A program made the position numbers and the translations under genes. The notes under the pieces are model-generated. The model was not told the origin of the DNA and ran no database searches. It saw nothing but the letters and a program-made list of their open reading frames with translations. From contig NZ_CALIAV010000102.1 of the NCBI RefSeq assembly GCF_938045625.1, forward strand, positions 6,433 through 70,432: a DNA stretch of 64,000 nucleotides, written 5' to 3'. Shown here in pieces: positions 55,471 through 64,000 of this stretch. The first letter of the stretch is position 1. Each line of letters opens with the position of its first letter. This stretch comes from an uncultured Campylobacter sp. (GTDB taxonomy: Bacteria > Campylobacterota > Campylobacteria > Campylobacterales > Campylobacteraceae).

Positions 55471-55738
55471 TTTTTACTCTTTCGTTTTGGGTTTTTCTTT
55501 TAAATTTAGCCGCGAGTTGTGCTGTTTTTTAGCGTCCGCGAAATTTAGCCTTCTTGCCTCGTGTTGCTAAATTTTATGCTGCATTTTAGCGACTATTTAT
55601 AAATTTATCGCTTTAGCCCGCCGTTTCGCTCAAATTTGACGCGGTAAATTTGATGGTAAAATTGAGTTTAAACAAAGCAAAACGGCGCGGCACAAAATAA
55701 GCTCGCACAGCCGAGCCGTCAAATTTGAAGTTTCAAAT

Positions 55739-56098
55739 TTAAAATCTAGCTCTAAGCCGATCCAAAATATACCCCAAAATTCTCGCTAGCAAGATCCCAA
55801 AAACTATACCGATGCCGTCTGCTACGATATCTAGCAGGCTAAAATAGCGATTTGGCACAAACGACTGCATGATCTCTATCTGGATACCGTAAGCTAGCAA
55901 AATAGCGACCTTTGCGCCCAAATTTAGCCTACAAAAGCCAAAATGCAAAGTAACGTAAAGCGCGGCGAATGCGATGAAATGATTTGCCTTATCCCAACTG
56001 TTTTCGATGAGTTTTATCTGTGCTGGCGTGAGGGCCAGATACTCTATCGCTATCAAAAATACAAAGAAAAATGCAGCGGAAATTTTGGAAAGATTCAT
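55739..56098 (-). CDS. VanZ-like small membrane protein
   Basis: A 119 aa protein with four membrane helices and the VanZ-like pattern: DKANHFIAFAALYVTL and GIQIEIMQSFVPNRYFSLLDIVADGIGIVFG. I chose the ATG at 56098 because the longer frame starts at a TTG inside the argS terminator hairpin. VanZ-like proteins are of uncertain function; resistance should not be inferred. It ends next to an AAATTT inverted pair (55718-55742). Confidence 0.8.
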   Translation of the reverse strand: MNLSKISAAFFFVFLIAIEYLALTPAQIKLIENSWDKANHFIAFAALYVTLHFGFCRLNLGAKVAILLAYGIQIEIMQSFVPNRYFSLLDIVADGIGIVFGILLARILGYILDRLRARF

Positions 56099-56125
56099 GG
56101 ATTTTAAGTGGTTGTTTTTAAACAA

Positions 56126-56145
56126 GAAGCGCCGGTTAGCGCTTC
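56126..56145 (-). terminator. Rho-independent terminator of argS
   Basis: GAAGCGC / GCGCTTC perfect 7-bp stem (56126-56132, 56139-56145) with a six-base loop; on the minus strand it is followed by TTGTTT. It lies 22 bases after the argS stop. Confidence 0.75.
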
Positions 56146-56166
56146 TAAATTTATTAAATTTAACTC

Positions 56167-57753
56167 TTACATCTTGTCTTTTGCAGCGATACCCATTAGA
56201 CCTAGAGCCGTTTTTATAGAGAGCGCGACAACGGCGAAAAGCTTTAAAAGCTCGTCTTCGTTTTCGCTGCCTACGACGCGATTTTCGTTGTAAAATTTAT
56301 GAAAATTCGCAGCCAGGCTCTTTAGATAGTCGCAAATTTTATTTACCGCGCGCGTGTTAAAACTATCGACCAAGATATCGTTTAGCGTGAGCGCCTCAAA
56401 TAGCAAATTCTTGCCGTCTTCGTTCAAATTTGCAAATTTAACGCCTGCGACATCAGCGACGTTTTTACCTGCTTTTGCGAAAATTTGATTGATCCTGGCG
56501 TGCGCATAGTTGATATAAAATACCGGGTTTGAGCTATCCTCGCGCTTTAGTTCGTCCACGTCAAACTCCAGGTGTGTGTCGCAGCGCTTGCTAAGGAATA
56601 TAAATCTAAGCGCCTCATAGCCGATCTCCTCGACCACGTCGCTCATCAGCACGACGTTGCCCGCGCGCTTGCTCATCTTGTAGGCTTCGCCGTCTTTTAG
56701 CAGGCTCACCATCTGCGAAAGTATGATCTCAAGGCGGTTTTCGTCGTATCCAAGCAGATGCAGCGCCGCCTTCATACGTGCGATGTAGCCGTGGTGGTCG
56801 GCGCCCCAGATGTTGATGCAGCGGTCAAATCCGCGCCTAAATTTATCGTCGTGATATACCACGTCGCCGGCTAGATAGGTGCCGCGACCGTCCTCGCGCA
56901 CGATGACACGGTCTTTTTCGTCGCCGACTTCGCTTGATTTTAGCCAGATTTTACCCTCGCTCTCGTATATGCCGTTCTCGCTTTTTAGGCGTTCTAGCGT
57001 GAGAGGGAGCTTGTCATAGTAGCTCTTTTCGCTGGCCCAGTTTTCGATGAAAATTTGCGCGTCGGCTAAATTTTGCTTGATCAAAACCAGCACCCTATCC
57101 TTGCCAAACTCGGCGAGTTCTAGATTTCGGCTCTCGTCGTAAAATATCTCTTTGCCGAATTTCTCTAGCGCTTCTTTTGCGATAGGCTCTATGTAGTCGC
57201 CGCGGTAAAATTTCTCCGGATACGCCACTCTCTCGCCGAATAAATTTTCGCGCGCCCAAAGCGATATGGACGTTCCTAGAAGCTCGATTTGATTGCCTGC
57301 GTCGTTGATGTAGTATTCAGTCGAGATATTTTCGCCGATATGAAGCCCGACGCGAGCTAACGTATCGCCGAAAACCGCACCCCTAACATGCCCGATGTGA
57401 AGCGGACCAGTCGGGTTTGCGCTGACGTACTCGAGCAAAATTTTCTCGCCGCTAGTTCCGCCGCCTTTTGCAAACTCGCTCGGATTTGCAAGGCTAGCCG
57501 AGGCAAATTTATCCAAAAATGCAGGCTTTAGTTTAAAATTTATATAGCCGTTTAGCGCCGTTGCCTCGAAAACTTCGCTATTTTCAAATTTAGACGCTAG
57601 CTCGGCGGCTATTGCTACGGGGGATTTTTTGAGCTGTTTTGCCAAACTAAAAGTAGGCATCGCGTAGTGCGCCAAGCCCTTATCTTTTGGCTTCTCCAGC
57701 GCAAAGTCAAAGTCCACGACGCCTTTTATTTCGTTTATTACGCTTTTTTTCAA
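56167..57753 (-). CDS. argS: Arginyl-tRNA synthetase
   Basis: A 528 aa class I synthetase. The N-terminal Add-1 domain (FALEKPKDKGLAHYAMPTF), the HIGH motif in SANPTGPLHIGHVRGAVFGD, the KMSKR-like MSKRAGNVVLM and the DALR anticodon-binding domain are present. It charges tRNA-Arg. Last gene of the tatA-gmk side operon; ten bases from tatA. Confidence 0.96.
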   Translation of the reverse strand: MKKSVINEIKGVVDFDFALEKPKDKGLAHYAMPTFSLAKQLKKSPVAIAAELASKFENSEVFEATALNGYINFKLKPAFLDKFASASLANPSEFAKGGGTSGEKILLEYVSANPTGPLHIGHVRGAVFGDTLARVGLHIGENISTEYYINDAGNQIELLGTSISLWARENLFGERVAYPEKFYRGDYIEPIAKEALEKFGKEIFYDESRNLELAEFGKDRVLVLIKQNLADAQIFIENWASEKSYYDKLPLTLERLKSENGIYESEGKIWLKSSEVGDEKDRVIVREDGRGTYLAGDVVYHDDKFRRGFDRCINIWGADHHGYIARMKAALHLLGYDENRLEIILSQMVSLLKDGEAYKMSKRAGNVVLMSDVVEEIGYEALRFIFLSKRCDTHLEFDVDELKREDSSNPVFYINYAHARINQIFAKAGKNVADVAGVKFANLNEDGKNLLFEALTLNDILVDSFNTRAVNKICDYLKSLAANFHKFYNENRVVGSENEDELLKLFAVVALSIKTALGLMGIAAKDKM

Positions 57754-57762
57754 CGCCTTTCC

Positions 57763-57987
57763 TTACGCGTTTTTAGCCGTATCTTCAGTCTTTGCGGCGG
57801 TTGCGGTTTCTTCTTTTTTCTCTTCTACTTTTTCTACGTTCTCGGCTTTTTTATCATCTTCCATTTCTGATTTGAAGCTCTTTATTCCCTTACCTAGGCC
57901 TTTTGCGAGCTCAGGGATCTTTTTCGCTCCAAAAAGCAAGACCACGATAAGTAAAATAATAAGCAATTGTTGGACGCTTGGACCCAT
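57763..57987 (-). CDS. tatA: Sec-independent translocase protein TatA
   Basis: A 74 aa protein: membrane helix QQLLIILLIVVLLFGAKKIPELAKGLGKGIKSFK with the FG hinge and amphipathic helix, then a charged tail rich in Lys, Glu and Ala. TatA forms the pore for twin-arginine substrates, such as the AKR-like protein at 53.4 kb. tatBC lie elsewhere. Confidence 0.95.
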   Translation of the reverse strand: MGPSVQQLLIILLIVVLLFGAKKIPELAKGLGKGIKSFKSEMEDDKKAENVEKVEEKKEETATAAKTEDTAKNA

Positions 57988-58027
57988 TTTTTCTCCTTTT
58001 GATTTTCGTTATATTAGCATAATTTTA

Positions 58028-58636
58028 TCAATTATTCCATTTGTTAATAATCTCTTTTGCGTCTAAATTTGACGTTTTTAGGCGCATCGAGCGCAAAATC
58101 CCGCGCAAATTTTCATAGCAGTTTTGCAAGTCGTCGTTTATCAAAAAATAATCATACTCTAAGATATGCTCCATCTCGCCGACTGCGTTTATCAGCCGCT
58201 TTTCGATGGTTTCCGCGCTATCGGTGCCGCGATTTTGCAACCTTGATTTTAGCTCGTTTTTGCTAGCCGTCGTGATAAAAACGGAGGTGATATTTTTGGC
58301 AAATTTTGATTTAGCGATATTAAAACCCTGCACGTCGATGTCAAAAATCGCTATTTTGCCCTCTTCAAGCGCCTTTAAAACGGGCTTTAGCGAGGTACCG
58401 TAGTAGTTGCCGTGCACGCACGCCCACTCCAAAAACTCATCCGCATCTATGCCTTTTTTAAACTCGTCTTCGCTTGTAAAATAATAATTCACGCCATCGG
58501 TCTCGCCCCGTCTCGGCGCTCTCGTTGTGCTTGATATCGAAAAATAAAGATCGTTTTCCTCTTTTAAAAGACGGCTTAAAAGCGTGCTTTTACCGCTACC
58601 GCTGGGGCCGGAGACGATTAAAATTTGCCCCTTCAA
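58028..58636 (-). CDS. gmk: Guanylate kinase
   Basis: A 202 aa P-loop kinase of GMP. ILIVSGPSGSGKSTLLSRLL (Walker A), SISSTTRAPRRGETDGVNYYF (GMP site) and AIFDIDVQGFNIAKSKF complete the pattern. Its ATG touches the stop of the acidic-protein gene. Same neighbours as in C. jejuni. Confidence 0.96.
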   Translation of the reverse strand: MKGQILIVSGPSGSGKSTLLSRLLKEENDLYFSISSTTRAPRRGETDGVNYYFTSEDEFKKGIDADEFLEWACVHGNYYGTSLKPVLKALEEGKIAIFDIDVQGFNIAKSKFAKNITSVFITTASKNELKSRLQNRGTDSAETIEKRLINAVGEMEHILEYDYFLINDDLQNCYENLRGILRSMRLKTSNLDAKEIINKWNN

Positions 58637-60211
58637 CTACTTTTCCTCAAAGCTTATATTGATTTTTATGTTTAGGTTTTTTAGAGCCTCTCGCAGTTCG
58701 CCGTCTTGCAGCGAATTTTCTAGATTTTTAGCTACCGCGTCTGAAATTTGAGCCTTAAGCTCGTCTATTTTTGAGGCCGTTTGAGCTTTTTGCGAGCCTA
58801 AATTTACCACCTCGCCGCCCACAAATCCGCTCTCATTAAGTGCTAATGCCATATCTTTTTCGCTGATTTGCTCGATATCGCCGTACTCGCTCGGATCAAT
58901 CTGCGGCTCTATTTCAGGCTCATTTTGCATGGCTTCAGGCTCGCCGATTTCTTGTTCTTCTTGCTCGGAGCTTATTTCCGTCTCGCCTTGCTCCTCTGCG
59001 GCAAAAATATCATCCGCTAGCTCGTCTTCCAAAATATCTTGCGCCAAATTTTTATCCTCTTTCTCCGCCTTGCTCGCTACGTCCATATCATCTAGTAAAG
59101 ACTCATCGCCCAAAGCGCTATTTTTGACCTGCACCTCTTGCTCGTCTAGCTCGTCGGATTTCATATCCATATCGGCGAAGATATCCTCTTGCTCCTCAGC
59201 TTCTTCTATTGCAAATTTATCGTCATCTTCCGCTTGTTTAAGGCTTTGCAAAACTTCAGGCTCGTCCGCGCTATCCATATCGACAAATTCATCCGCATCT
59301 AGCTCGTCCGTCGTTTCAAATTTAGCGTCCAAAGGTTCGTCGCCAGTATCTAAATTTTCAGATAGTTCGTCCATCTTATCTATTTCGTCGATTTGATGTT
59401 TGATATCCTCGATACTACCGTCAAAATCAAGCTCAAATTTATCTTGAGCCTCTTCGAGATCGTCTTCGCCGTCCGCGGCAACAAGCTCCGTTGCGCCGAG
59501 TTCAGGCTCGTCCGCCGTTTCAAATTTGATATCCATAAGCTCATCCGGCATATCCAAATCAGTAGAAAGCTCATCAAATTTATCGTCTTTTGCGGCGATT
59601 TCAAACTCTATAGTTTCGTCGTCCGTACCATCTAAATCCAGCTCATTGCCTTCGAGCTTCTCGCTTAGCTCGTCCATATCGTCGATTGCTTTTACGATCT
59701 CGTTCAGCTCGTCAAAGGCGCTATCTTTGACTGGTGCCCCTTGCAAATCATCCTCAAACTCGTCATCTAGCTTAAACTCGCTTACGTCCGCCTCCATCGG
59801 CTCGTCCTCAAAGACATCCCCAGTTGGATCATCTATAAACTCAAATCCCTCGACCGACACTTCCGCGGTTTCATTATTATTTGTCGCAGCAGGCTGCTCG
59901 GCACTCTTTGTTTTACTCGCCAGATCCTCCACGATAGTGATAAATTCCGTCGGTAAAAACGGCTTTGGCAGTATCCTGTCGGCATATTCAAAGGTCGGAG
60001 AATTTTTAGAGGAAAGGTATAAAATTTTATTTGCGAATTCTTTTAGGTTCATCTCTTTTGCGTCGATATCGCTGTCGATGATAAGCACGTCAAAAACGCC
60101 GCTAAGCTCGCCTACATCGCCGATTTCAACGTATTCGTAACCCATTTTGCTAAGAGCCAGCGTCGCCAAACGCGATACCGCGGGATTGGCGTTTACAAGA
60201 ACGATTTTCAC
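58637..60211 (-). CDS. Highly acidic protein with an N-terminal receiver-like domain
   Basis: A 524 aa protein. Residues 1-100 look like a response-regulator receiver (KIVLVNANPAVSRLATLALS, FDVLIIDSDI, ADRILPKPFLPTEFI): a phosphorylatable Asp and the Lys are plausible, but the usual acidic pair near the start is missing. Residues 115-470 are very rich in Asp and Glu with loose repeats around DELSENLDTGDEPLDAKFET; a short helical end follows (KIDELKAQISDAVAKNLENS). Its place between fliR and gmk is shared with the 'highly acidic protein' gene of C. jejuni. Function unknown; a flagellar or scaffolding role is guesswork. Confidence 0.8.
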   Translation of the reverse strand: MKIVLVNANPAVSRLATLALSKMGYEYVEIGDVGELSGVFDVLIIDSDIDAKEMNLKEFANKILYLSSKNSPTFEYADRILPKPFLPTEFITIVEDLASKTKSAEQPAATNNNETAEVSVEGFEFIDDPTGDVFEDEPMEADVSEFKLDDEFEDDLQGAPVKDSAFDELNEIVKAIDDMDELSEKLEGNELDLDGTDDETIEFEIAAKDDKFDELSTDLDMPDELMDIKFETADEPELGATELVAADGEDDLEEAQDKFELDFDGSIEDIKHQIDEIDKMDELSENLDTGDEPLDAKFETTDELDADEFVDMDSADEPEVLQSLKQAEDDDKFAIEEAEEQEDIFADMDMKSDELDEQEVQVKNSALGDESLLDDMDVASKAEKEDKNLAQDILEDELADDIFAAEEQGETEISSEQEEQEIGEPEAMQNEPEIEPQIDPSEYGDIEQISEKDMALALNESGFVGGEVVNLGSQKAQTASKIDELKAQISDAVAKNLENSLQDGELREALKNLNIKINISFEEK

Positions 60212-60275
60212 GAATTCTCCTTTTTATACCTAAAAAACGTATTTTAAAACATTTTCCATTACTTCAAGCTTAGTT

Positions 60276-61037
60276 TTAGAAAAATAGCGACGGAAGATCG
60301 TTGATAACGCGAAGCACGAGCTGTCTAAAAAGCTCCATCATGCCAGCTAGTATCGCGATCAGCACGGCAAAGCCGATCGTGATCTTGATCGGATAGCCAA
60401 CGACCAGTAGGTTAAACTGCGGCATCGTCTTCATCAGCATACCGAAAATCAGATCCGAAAGCAGCGAGAGCGCCAAAATCGGAAAGGAAATGATAAATCC
60501 GAAAGTGAACAAATTTATCATCGACTTTGAGGCGTACTGCACGATATCTGGGCTCGGGTAAAAGCCGCCTAACGGAACGTGCGTGAGGGAATTTGAGATA
60601 AAAAGTAGGATCAAATGATGCCCGTCAAAGGCCAAAAATGTCATGAGTGCGAGGAAATTTATGATATTTGAGATCACGGGCGAGCTAAGGCCAGTCTGTG
60701 GGTCGAGCACCGATGCCATCGAAAAACCCATGATCATCGATATCTGCTCGCCAGCTAACTGCAAACTGGCAAAAACGATGTGAAGTAGCAGTCCTGCGCA
60801 AACCCCCAGCGCCGCCTCGCTCACGATCTCTACGGCTAGATAGTAAATCTCGCCGCTTTTGATACTGGCAAGCGGAAACAAAAATAGCGTTAACAGAAAC
60901 GAAAATGCGGTCTTGACGCTCATAGGGATCTGCTCATGCCCGTAAAACGGGAAAAACAGCATCAGCCCGCCGATACGTGCAAACAGCAGCATAAATGTGA
61001 TCACACGCTCGGGCGCAAAAAACTCGACTGGCTCCAC
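60276..61037 (-). CDS. fliR: Flagellar biosynthetic protein FliR
   Basis: A 253 aa integral membrane component of the flagellar type III export gate. ERVITFMLLFARIGGLMLFFPF opens the protein, followed by further hydrophobic helices (LLTLFLFPLASI, FLALMTFLAFDGHHLILLFI, ITIGFAVLIAILAGMMELF). GTG start at 61037. Located next to the acidic-protein gene, as in C. jejuni. FlhB and FliQ are not in the window. Confidence 0.93.
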   Translation of the reverse strand: MEPVEFFAPERVITFMLLFARIGGLMLFFPFYGHEQIPMSVKTAFSFLLTLFLFPLASIKSGEIYYLAVEIVSEAALGVCAGLLLHIVFASLQLAGEQISMIMGFSMASVLDPQTGLSSPVISNIINFLALMTFLAFDGHHLILLFISNSLTHVPLGGFYPSPDIVQYASKSMINLFTFGFIISFPILALSLLSDLIFGMLMKTMPQFNLLVVGYPIKITIGFAVLIAILAGMMELFRQLVLRVINDLPSLFF

Positions 61038-61458
61038 CTGAATCTTTCGTTTTGAATTTAAATGCCGTTATTTTAGGGTTAAATCCTTGAAAATTTGGTA
61101 AATTTGAAAGACAGATGAAAATGTGCGGAAATTTAGGCGTGATCAAGGGCTTTAAAATACCGCTTTGTCTACCAAATTTTATGCGCACTATTGTTGCTTT
61201 TAAATTTAAGAGGTTTAAATTTGGCGGTCGCTTTTAGCTTTTGTTTTGGGTTAAATTTTAGTTTGCCGGGGGTAAATTTAAAAAATCACTACGCTTTATA
61301 AAATACGGCTAGCAGGCTAAATTTGATCATAAACTTTGTTCGTTCAGAAGTAATAACCTTAGGCGGCTTGCGATAAATTTAAACTCAAAAAATAGCTCGT
61401 AAATTTAGCACGCAAATTTTAAATGGTAAATTTGAAAACTCGTCGCCTATAAAAATAT
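61038..61458. other. Gene-free spacer between fliR and the ABC ATPase
   Basis: 421 bases with no credible gene and many AAATTT words, for example near 61078, 61097, 61203, 61215, 61267, 61318, 61377 and 61429. Other genes of this conserved block are tightly packed, so this insertion of spacer is notable. Confidence 0.5.
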
Positions 61459-62115
61459 TTAAATAGCTTCAGGATAAATTAAAGAGAATTTTTTATCTTC
61501 GAGGCGATAAACCTCGTCGCATCTTTGCGCAAGCTCGTTGTCGTGCGTGACTAAAACCAGCGCCGCATCGTTTGCTTTGATGTAGTTAAACAGCGTTTGC
61601 ATCACTTCGTTTGCGGTCTGTTTGTCCAGATTTCCGGTCGGCTCATCGGCAAATATCACGCGCGGCTTTTTGCAAAGCACTCTAGCGATCGAGACGCGTT
61701 GCTGCTGCCCGCCGCTTAGCTCGCCTACTTTTTGGTTCATTACGCCGTCTATTTTTAAATTTGCCAAAATTTCATCGTCGATCTTTTGCGCGGATAAAAC
61801 GGAGGCTAGCTCGATATTTTCGTGCGCGCTAAAGCCTTTAAAAAGATAGTGCGCCTGGAAAATAATACCGAAATCAAATCTGCGAATGCGTAAAAGCTCG
61901 TTTGCCGATAGGTCGTAAAGCGACTTACCGCCATAGATAACTTCGCCGTTTTTGGGTCGCAAAAGAGTGGAAAGTATATGAAGTATAGTTGATTTGCCAC
62001 AGCCGCTAACGCCCGTTATAGCGCAGCTACCGCCGGCATTGACACTTAAATTTACATCCTCAAAGAGCGTATAATCATACGCAAAGCCTAGATTTACGCC
62101 CTTTAAGATTTCCAT
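61459..62115 (-). CDS. ABC transporter ATP-binding protein (LolD/MacB type)
   Basis: A 218 aa ATPase. Walker A ITGVSGCGKSTILHILSTL, Q-loop IIFQAHYLFKGF, signature LSGGQQQRVSIARVL, Walker B RVIFADEPTGNLDKQTANEV and switch His VLVTHD. The sequence pattern is that of LolD and related lipoprotein-release or MacB exporters. No permease gene is adjacent. Sits six bases after tsf. Confidence 0.9.
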   Translation of the reverse strand: MEILKGVNLGFAYDYTLFEDVNLSVNAGGSCAITGVSGCGKSTILHILSTLLRPKNGEVIYGGKSLYDLSANELLRIRRFDFGIIFQAHYLFKGFSAHENIELASVLSAQKIDDEILANLKIDGVMNQKVGELSGGQQQRVSIARVLCKKPRVIFADEPTGNLDKQTANEVMQTLFNYIKANDAALVLVTHDNELAQRCDEVYRLEDKKFSLIYPEAI

Positions 62116-62121
62116 TAAATT

Positions 62122-63186
62122 TTAGCCTATTTGCGCCGCAACCTCGGCCGCAAAGTCCTCGTTTTTCTTCTCTAGGCCTTCGCCAAGTTCGAAGCGAACG
62201 TATTTTACCACCTCGATCTTGCCGCCTAGCTCTTTGCCTTTTTCTTCAATGACTTGCTCAATAGTTTTTTTATCGTCCATTACGTAAAACTGTCCAAGTA
62301 GCGTAAGGCGCTGATCTAAAACGGTGTTGTCGGCGTAAAATCTCTCGATCTTGCCAGGGATGATCTTATCCCAAATTTTTTCAGGTTTACCCTCGGCTTT
62401 TAGCTCTTCCTCGATAGCTTTCGTAGCTTTAGCCAGCTCTGCGTCGCCTATTTGGCAGCGGCTAGCATACTCAGGGATGTGGTGAAGCGGCTTGCCTAGG
62501 CGCTTTAGTTCTTCGTTATCTTTTTCAAGCTCGGCGCGAAGCGCGATAAATTCCTTCTCGACGAACTCTTTATCAAGGTCTTTATAGCTTATTACGCTTG
62601 GTTTCATAGCGGCTGCGTGCATACACAAATTTCTTGCAAATTCAGCCGCTTTGCTTGCGATTTCAGCGCTTTCGCAAGCTAGGCCGATCAGTACGCCTAC
62701 GCGGCCGTTTGAGTGTACGTAGCCGTTTACTACGCCTTTGTCGTCCGCTTTTATAGTTTCAAAGCGGCGAACGACCAAATTTTCGCCGATAGTAGCGATC
62801 TGGGTTTTAAAATAATCTTCAAATTTAACGCCGTTGATAACGCTTGCATTTAGGCTCTCGACGTCTTTTATCAAATTTGTCTGGATGTGCGCCGTAGTGT
62901 CTTTTGTCAAATTTTGAAACTGAGCGTTTTTAGCGACAAAGTCTGTCTCAGAGTTTATCTCGCTGATAGTTGCGGTTTTGCAGTGGTCGCAAACAACAAC
63001 GCTCACAAGCCCCTCGCTAGCTAGGCGGTCAGCCTTTTTAGCAGCTTGACCTAGGCCTTTCTCGCGCAATATATCAACGGCTTTTTCCATATCGCCGTTA
63101 GCTTCGGCTAGCGCCTTTTTGCAGTCCATCATTCCGGCTCCGGTTGATTCGCGGAGCTCTTTTACCATTTGTGCGCTGATTTCCAT
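62122..63186 (-). CDS. tsf: Translation elongation factor Ts
   Basis: A 354 aa guanine nucleotide exchange factor for EF-Tu. VKELRESTGAGMMDCKKALAEANGD (residues 9-33) is the conserved N-terminal signature, and INSETDFVAKNAQFQNL the core motif that inserts into EF-Tu. The C-terminal part is longer than in E. coli, as in other Campylobacter. Its ATG shares a base with the rpsB stop. Confidence 0.96.
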   Translation of the reverse strand: MEISAQMVKELRESTGAGMMDCKKALAEANGDMEKAVDILREKGLGQAAKKADRLASEGLVSVVVCDHCKTATISEINSETDFVAKNAQFQNLTKDTTAHIQTNLIKDVESLNASVINGVKFEDYFKTQIATIGENLVVRRFETIKADDKGVVNGYVHSNGRVGVLIGLACESAEIASKAAEFARNLCMHAAAMKPSVISYKDLDKEFVEKEFIALRAELEKDNEELKRLGKPLHHIPEYASRCQIGDAELAKATKAIEEELKAEGKPEKIWDKIIPGKIERFYADNTVLDQRLTLLGQFYVMDDKKTIEQVIEEKGKELGGKIEVVKYVRFELGEGLEKKNEDFAAEVAAQIG

Positions 63187-63986
63187 TACTCTTCGTCCTC
63201 GCTGAAGTCCTCGGAGAAGTCTTCGCTCGCAGCCTCGTTTACGACTGCGTCTTTTTCGGCTTGGCTTACGGCCTCTTTGCCTTCTTCTAGCTCGCCGCCG
63301 TCTTTTTCAAGCTGAGAGCGTCCCTCGATGATAGCCTCAGCCATCTCTTGGCAGAAAAGCTGAACCGAGCGGATCGCGTCGTCGTTACCAGGGATCGGGA
63401 AGTCGATAACGTCAGGATCGCAGTTCGTATCGATCGGAGCTACGACAGGGATTTTTAGGCGGTTAGCCTCTTGTACGGCGATTTTTTCTTTTACGGTGTC
63501 GATGACGAAAATCATATCAGGCACGGTTTTTAGGTTTCTGATGCCGCCTAGAGACGCTAGAAGCTTCTCTTTTTTGCGGCGAAGCATTAGAGCTTCTTTT
63601 TTAGTTAGTAAATTTATAGAGCCGTCCTCCTCCATAGCCTCGATTACTTCGAGTTTGCGGATAGATTGGCGGATAGTACCGAAGTTTGTCATCATGCCGC
63701 CTAGCCAGCGGTGATTTACGTACGGCATGCCGCATTTTTCAGCATACTCTTTTAGAGCTGCGCCAGCTTGCTTTTTAGTACCTACAAAAAGTATAGTTTT
63801 ACCCTCTGCAGCCGCGTCGCGAACGACGTTATAAGTGTAGCGGAAGTAGCGGATAGTTTTTTGTAGATCTATGATATAGATACCTTTTCTCTCGCCGAAA
63901 ATGAATTTTTTCATCTTCGGGTTCCATCTGCGTGTTTGGTGTCCGAAATGAACGCCGCACTCTAGCAAATCTCTCATTGTTACCAT
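63186..63986 (-). CDS. rpsB: Small ribosomal subunit protein uS2
   Basis: A 266 aa protein: [38 protein letters not shown] at the N-terminus (given in part), [19 protein letters not shown] and [28 protein letters not shown] are signatures. The C-terminal tail is acidic and repetitive ([11 protein letters not shown]). Precedes tsf as in most bacteria. The promoter would be outside the window. Confidence 0.97.
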   Translation of the reverse strand: MVTMRDLLECGVHFGHQTRRWNPKMKKFIFGERKGIYIIDLQKTIRYFRYTYNVVRDAAAEGKTILFVGTKKQAGAALKEYAEKCGMPYVNHRWLGGMMTNFGTIRQSIRKLEVIEAMEEDGSINLLTKKEALMLRRKKEKLLASLGGIRNLKTVPDMIFVIDTVKEKIAVQEANRLKIPVVAPIDTNCDPDVIDFPIPGNDDAIRSVQLFCQEMAEAIIEGRSQLEKDGGELEEGKEAVSQAEKDAVVNEAASEDFSEDFSEDEE

Positions 63987-64000
63987 GAGTTTTCTCCTTG

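Noticed and set aside
55739..56098. Glycopeptide resistance gene (vanZ)
   Set aside because: Only the broad VanZ-like fold is recognisable; no van cluster, and the family is common in species without resistance.
58929..60140. Long Ser-rich frames opposite the acidic protein
   Set aside because: Antisense shadow of Asp/Glu codons (GAC/GAG read as Ser/Leu).

Overview
This window is a chromosomal segment of a Campylobacter species. The gene order argS-tatA-gmk-acidic protein-fliR-ABC ATPase-tsf-rpsB (56.1-64 kb) matches the arrangement I remember from C. jejuni. The HP0268-family protein, the tandem cytochromes c553, ccoS/ccoI and the ADP-heptose cluster fit the same group. Base composition is clearly richer in GC than C. 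jejuni, which suggests the oral C. rectus / C. showae / C. curvus / C. gracilis side of the genus. The species is not certain. I see no rRNA, CRISPR array or insertion sequence, and no ordinary tRNA.

Layout. 0-5.1 kb: LPS core glycosyltransferases (two GT9, two GT4, waaF) in two divergent blocks. 5.4-7.0 kb: a YolD-like protein with a Y-family polymerase. 7.0-10.5 kb: the complete ADP-heptose operon gmhA-hldE-hldD-gmhB, which feeds the heptosyltransferases next door. 10.6-11.4 kb: two cytochromes c553. 11.7-12.3 kb: a flavoprotein gene whose best start is ATA, followed by 0.9 kb without genes. 13.1-15.8 kb: ccoS-ccoI for cbb3 oxidase assembly. 16-18.6 kb: a CDF transporter and rho. 18.6-20.25 kb: a decayed phage segment with a tRNA-like element. 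20.3-24.6 kb: dnaX, a tiny lipoprotein and nusA. 24.8-30.9 kb: an HP0268-type protein, miaB, an acyltransferase, a PilMNO-like trio and a DUF438/PAS protein. 31-38.6 kb: tilS, rimO, panC, a YqjDE-like operon, prfB, an RclA-like reductase and a Sel1 lipoprotein. 39-42.8 kb: a TonB-dependent receptor divergent from exbB-exbD-tonB. 43-50.2 kb: an old yellow enzyme, a frameshifted DUF2625 gene, fabI, gap-pgk-tpiA and nadD-rsfS. 50.8-56.1 kb: a secreted hydrolase, a beta-propeller gene split by an amber codon, a Tat-exported degenerate aldo/keto reductase that also lacks a normal start, a YpfJ peptidase and a VanZ-like protein. 56.2-64 kb: the conserved translation/flagellar block.

The most unusual global signal is the very high density of the palindromic word AAATTT, usually with a pyrimidine before and a purine after it. 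It fills intergenic DNA, forms perfect terminator-like inverted repeats, and codes for Asn-Leu and Lys-Phe pairs in flexible linkers (DnaX, a WaaF insertion, the DUF438 protein). AAATTT is one form of RAATTY, the motif whose methylation is known to matter for natural transformation of C. jejuni. The pattern resembles an uptake-sequence system, which is inference only.

Other points of interest are the tRNA-like element with a GUAA-tetraloop hairpin where the anticodon arm should be (19056-19130), two genes with ATA in the start position, and several freshly broken genes.
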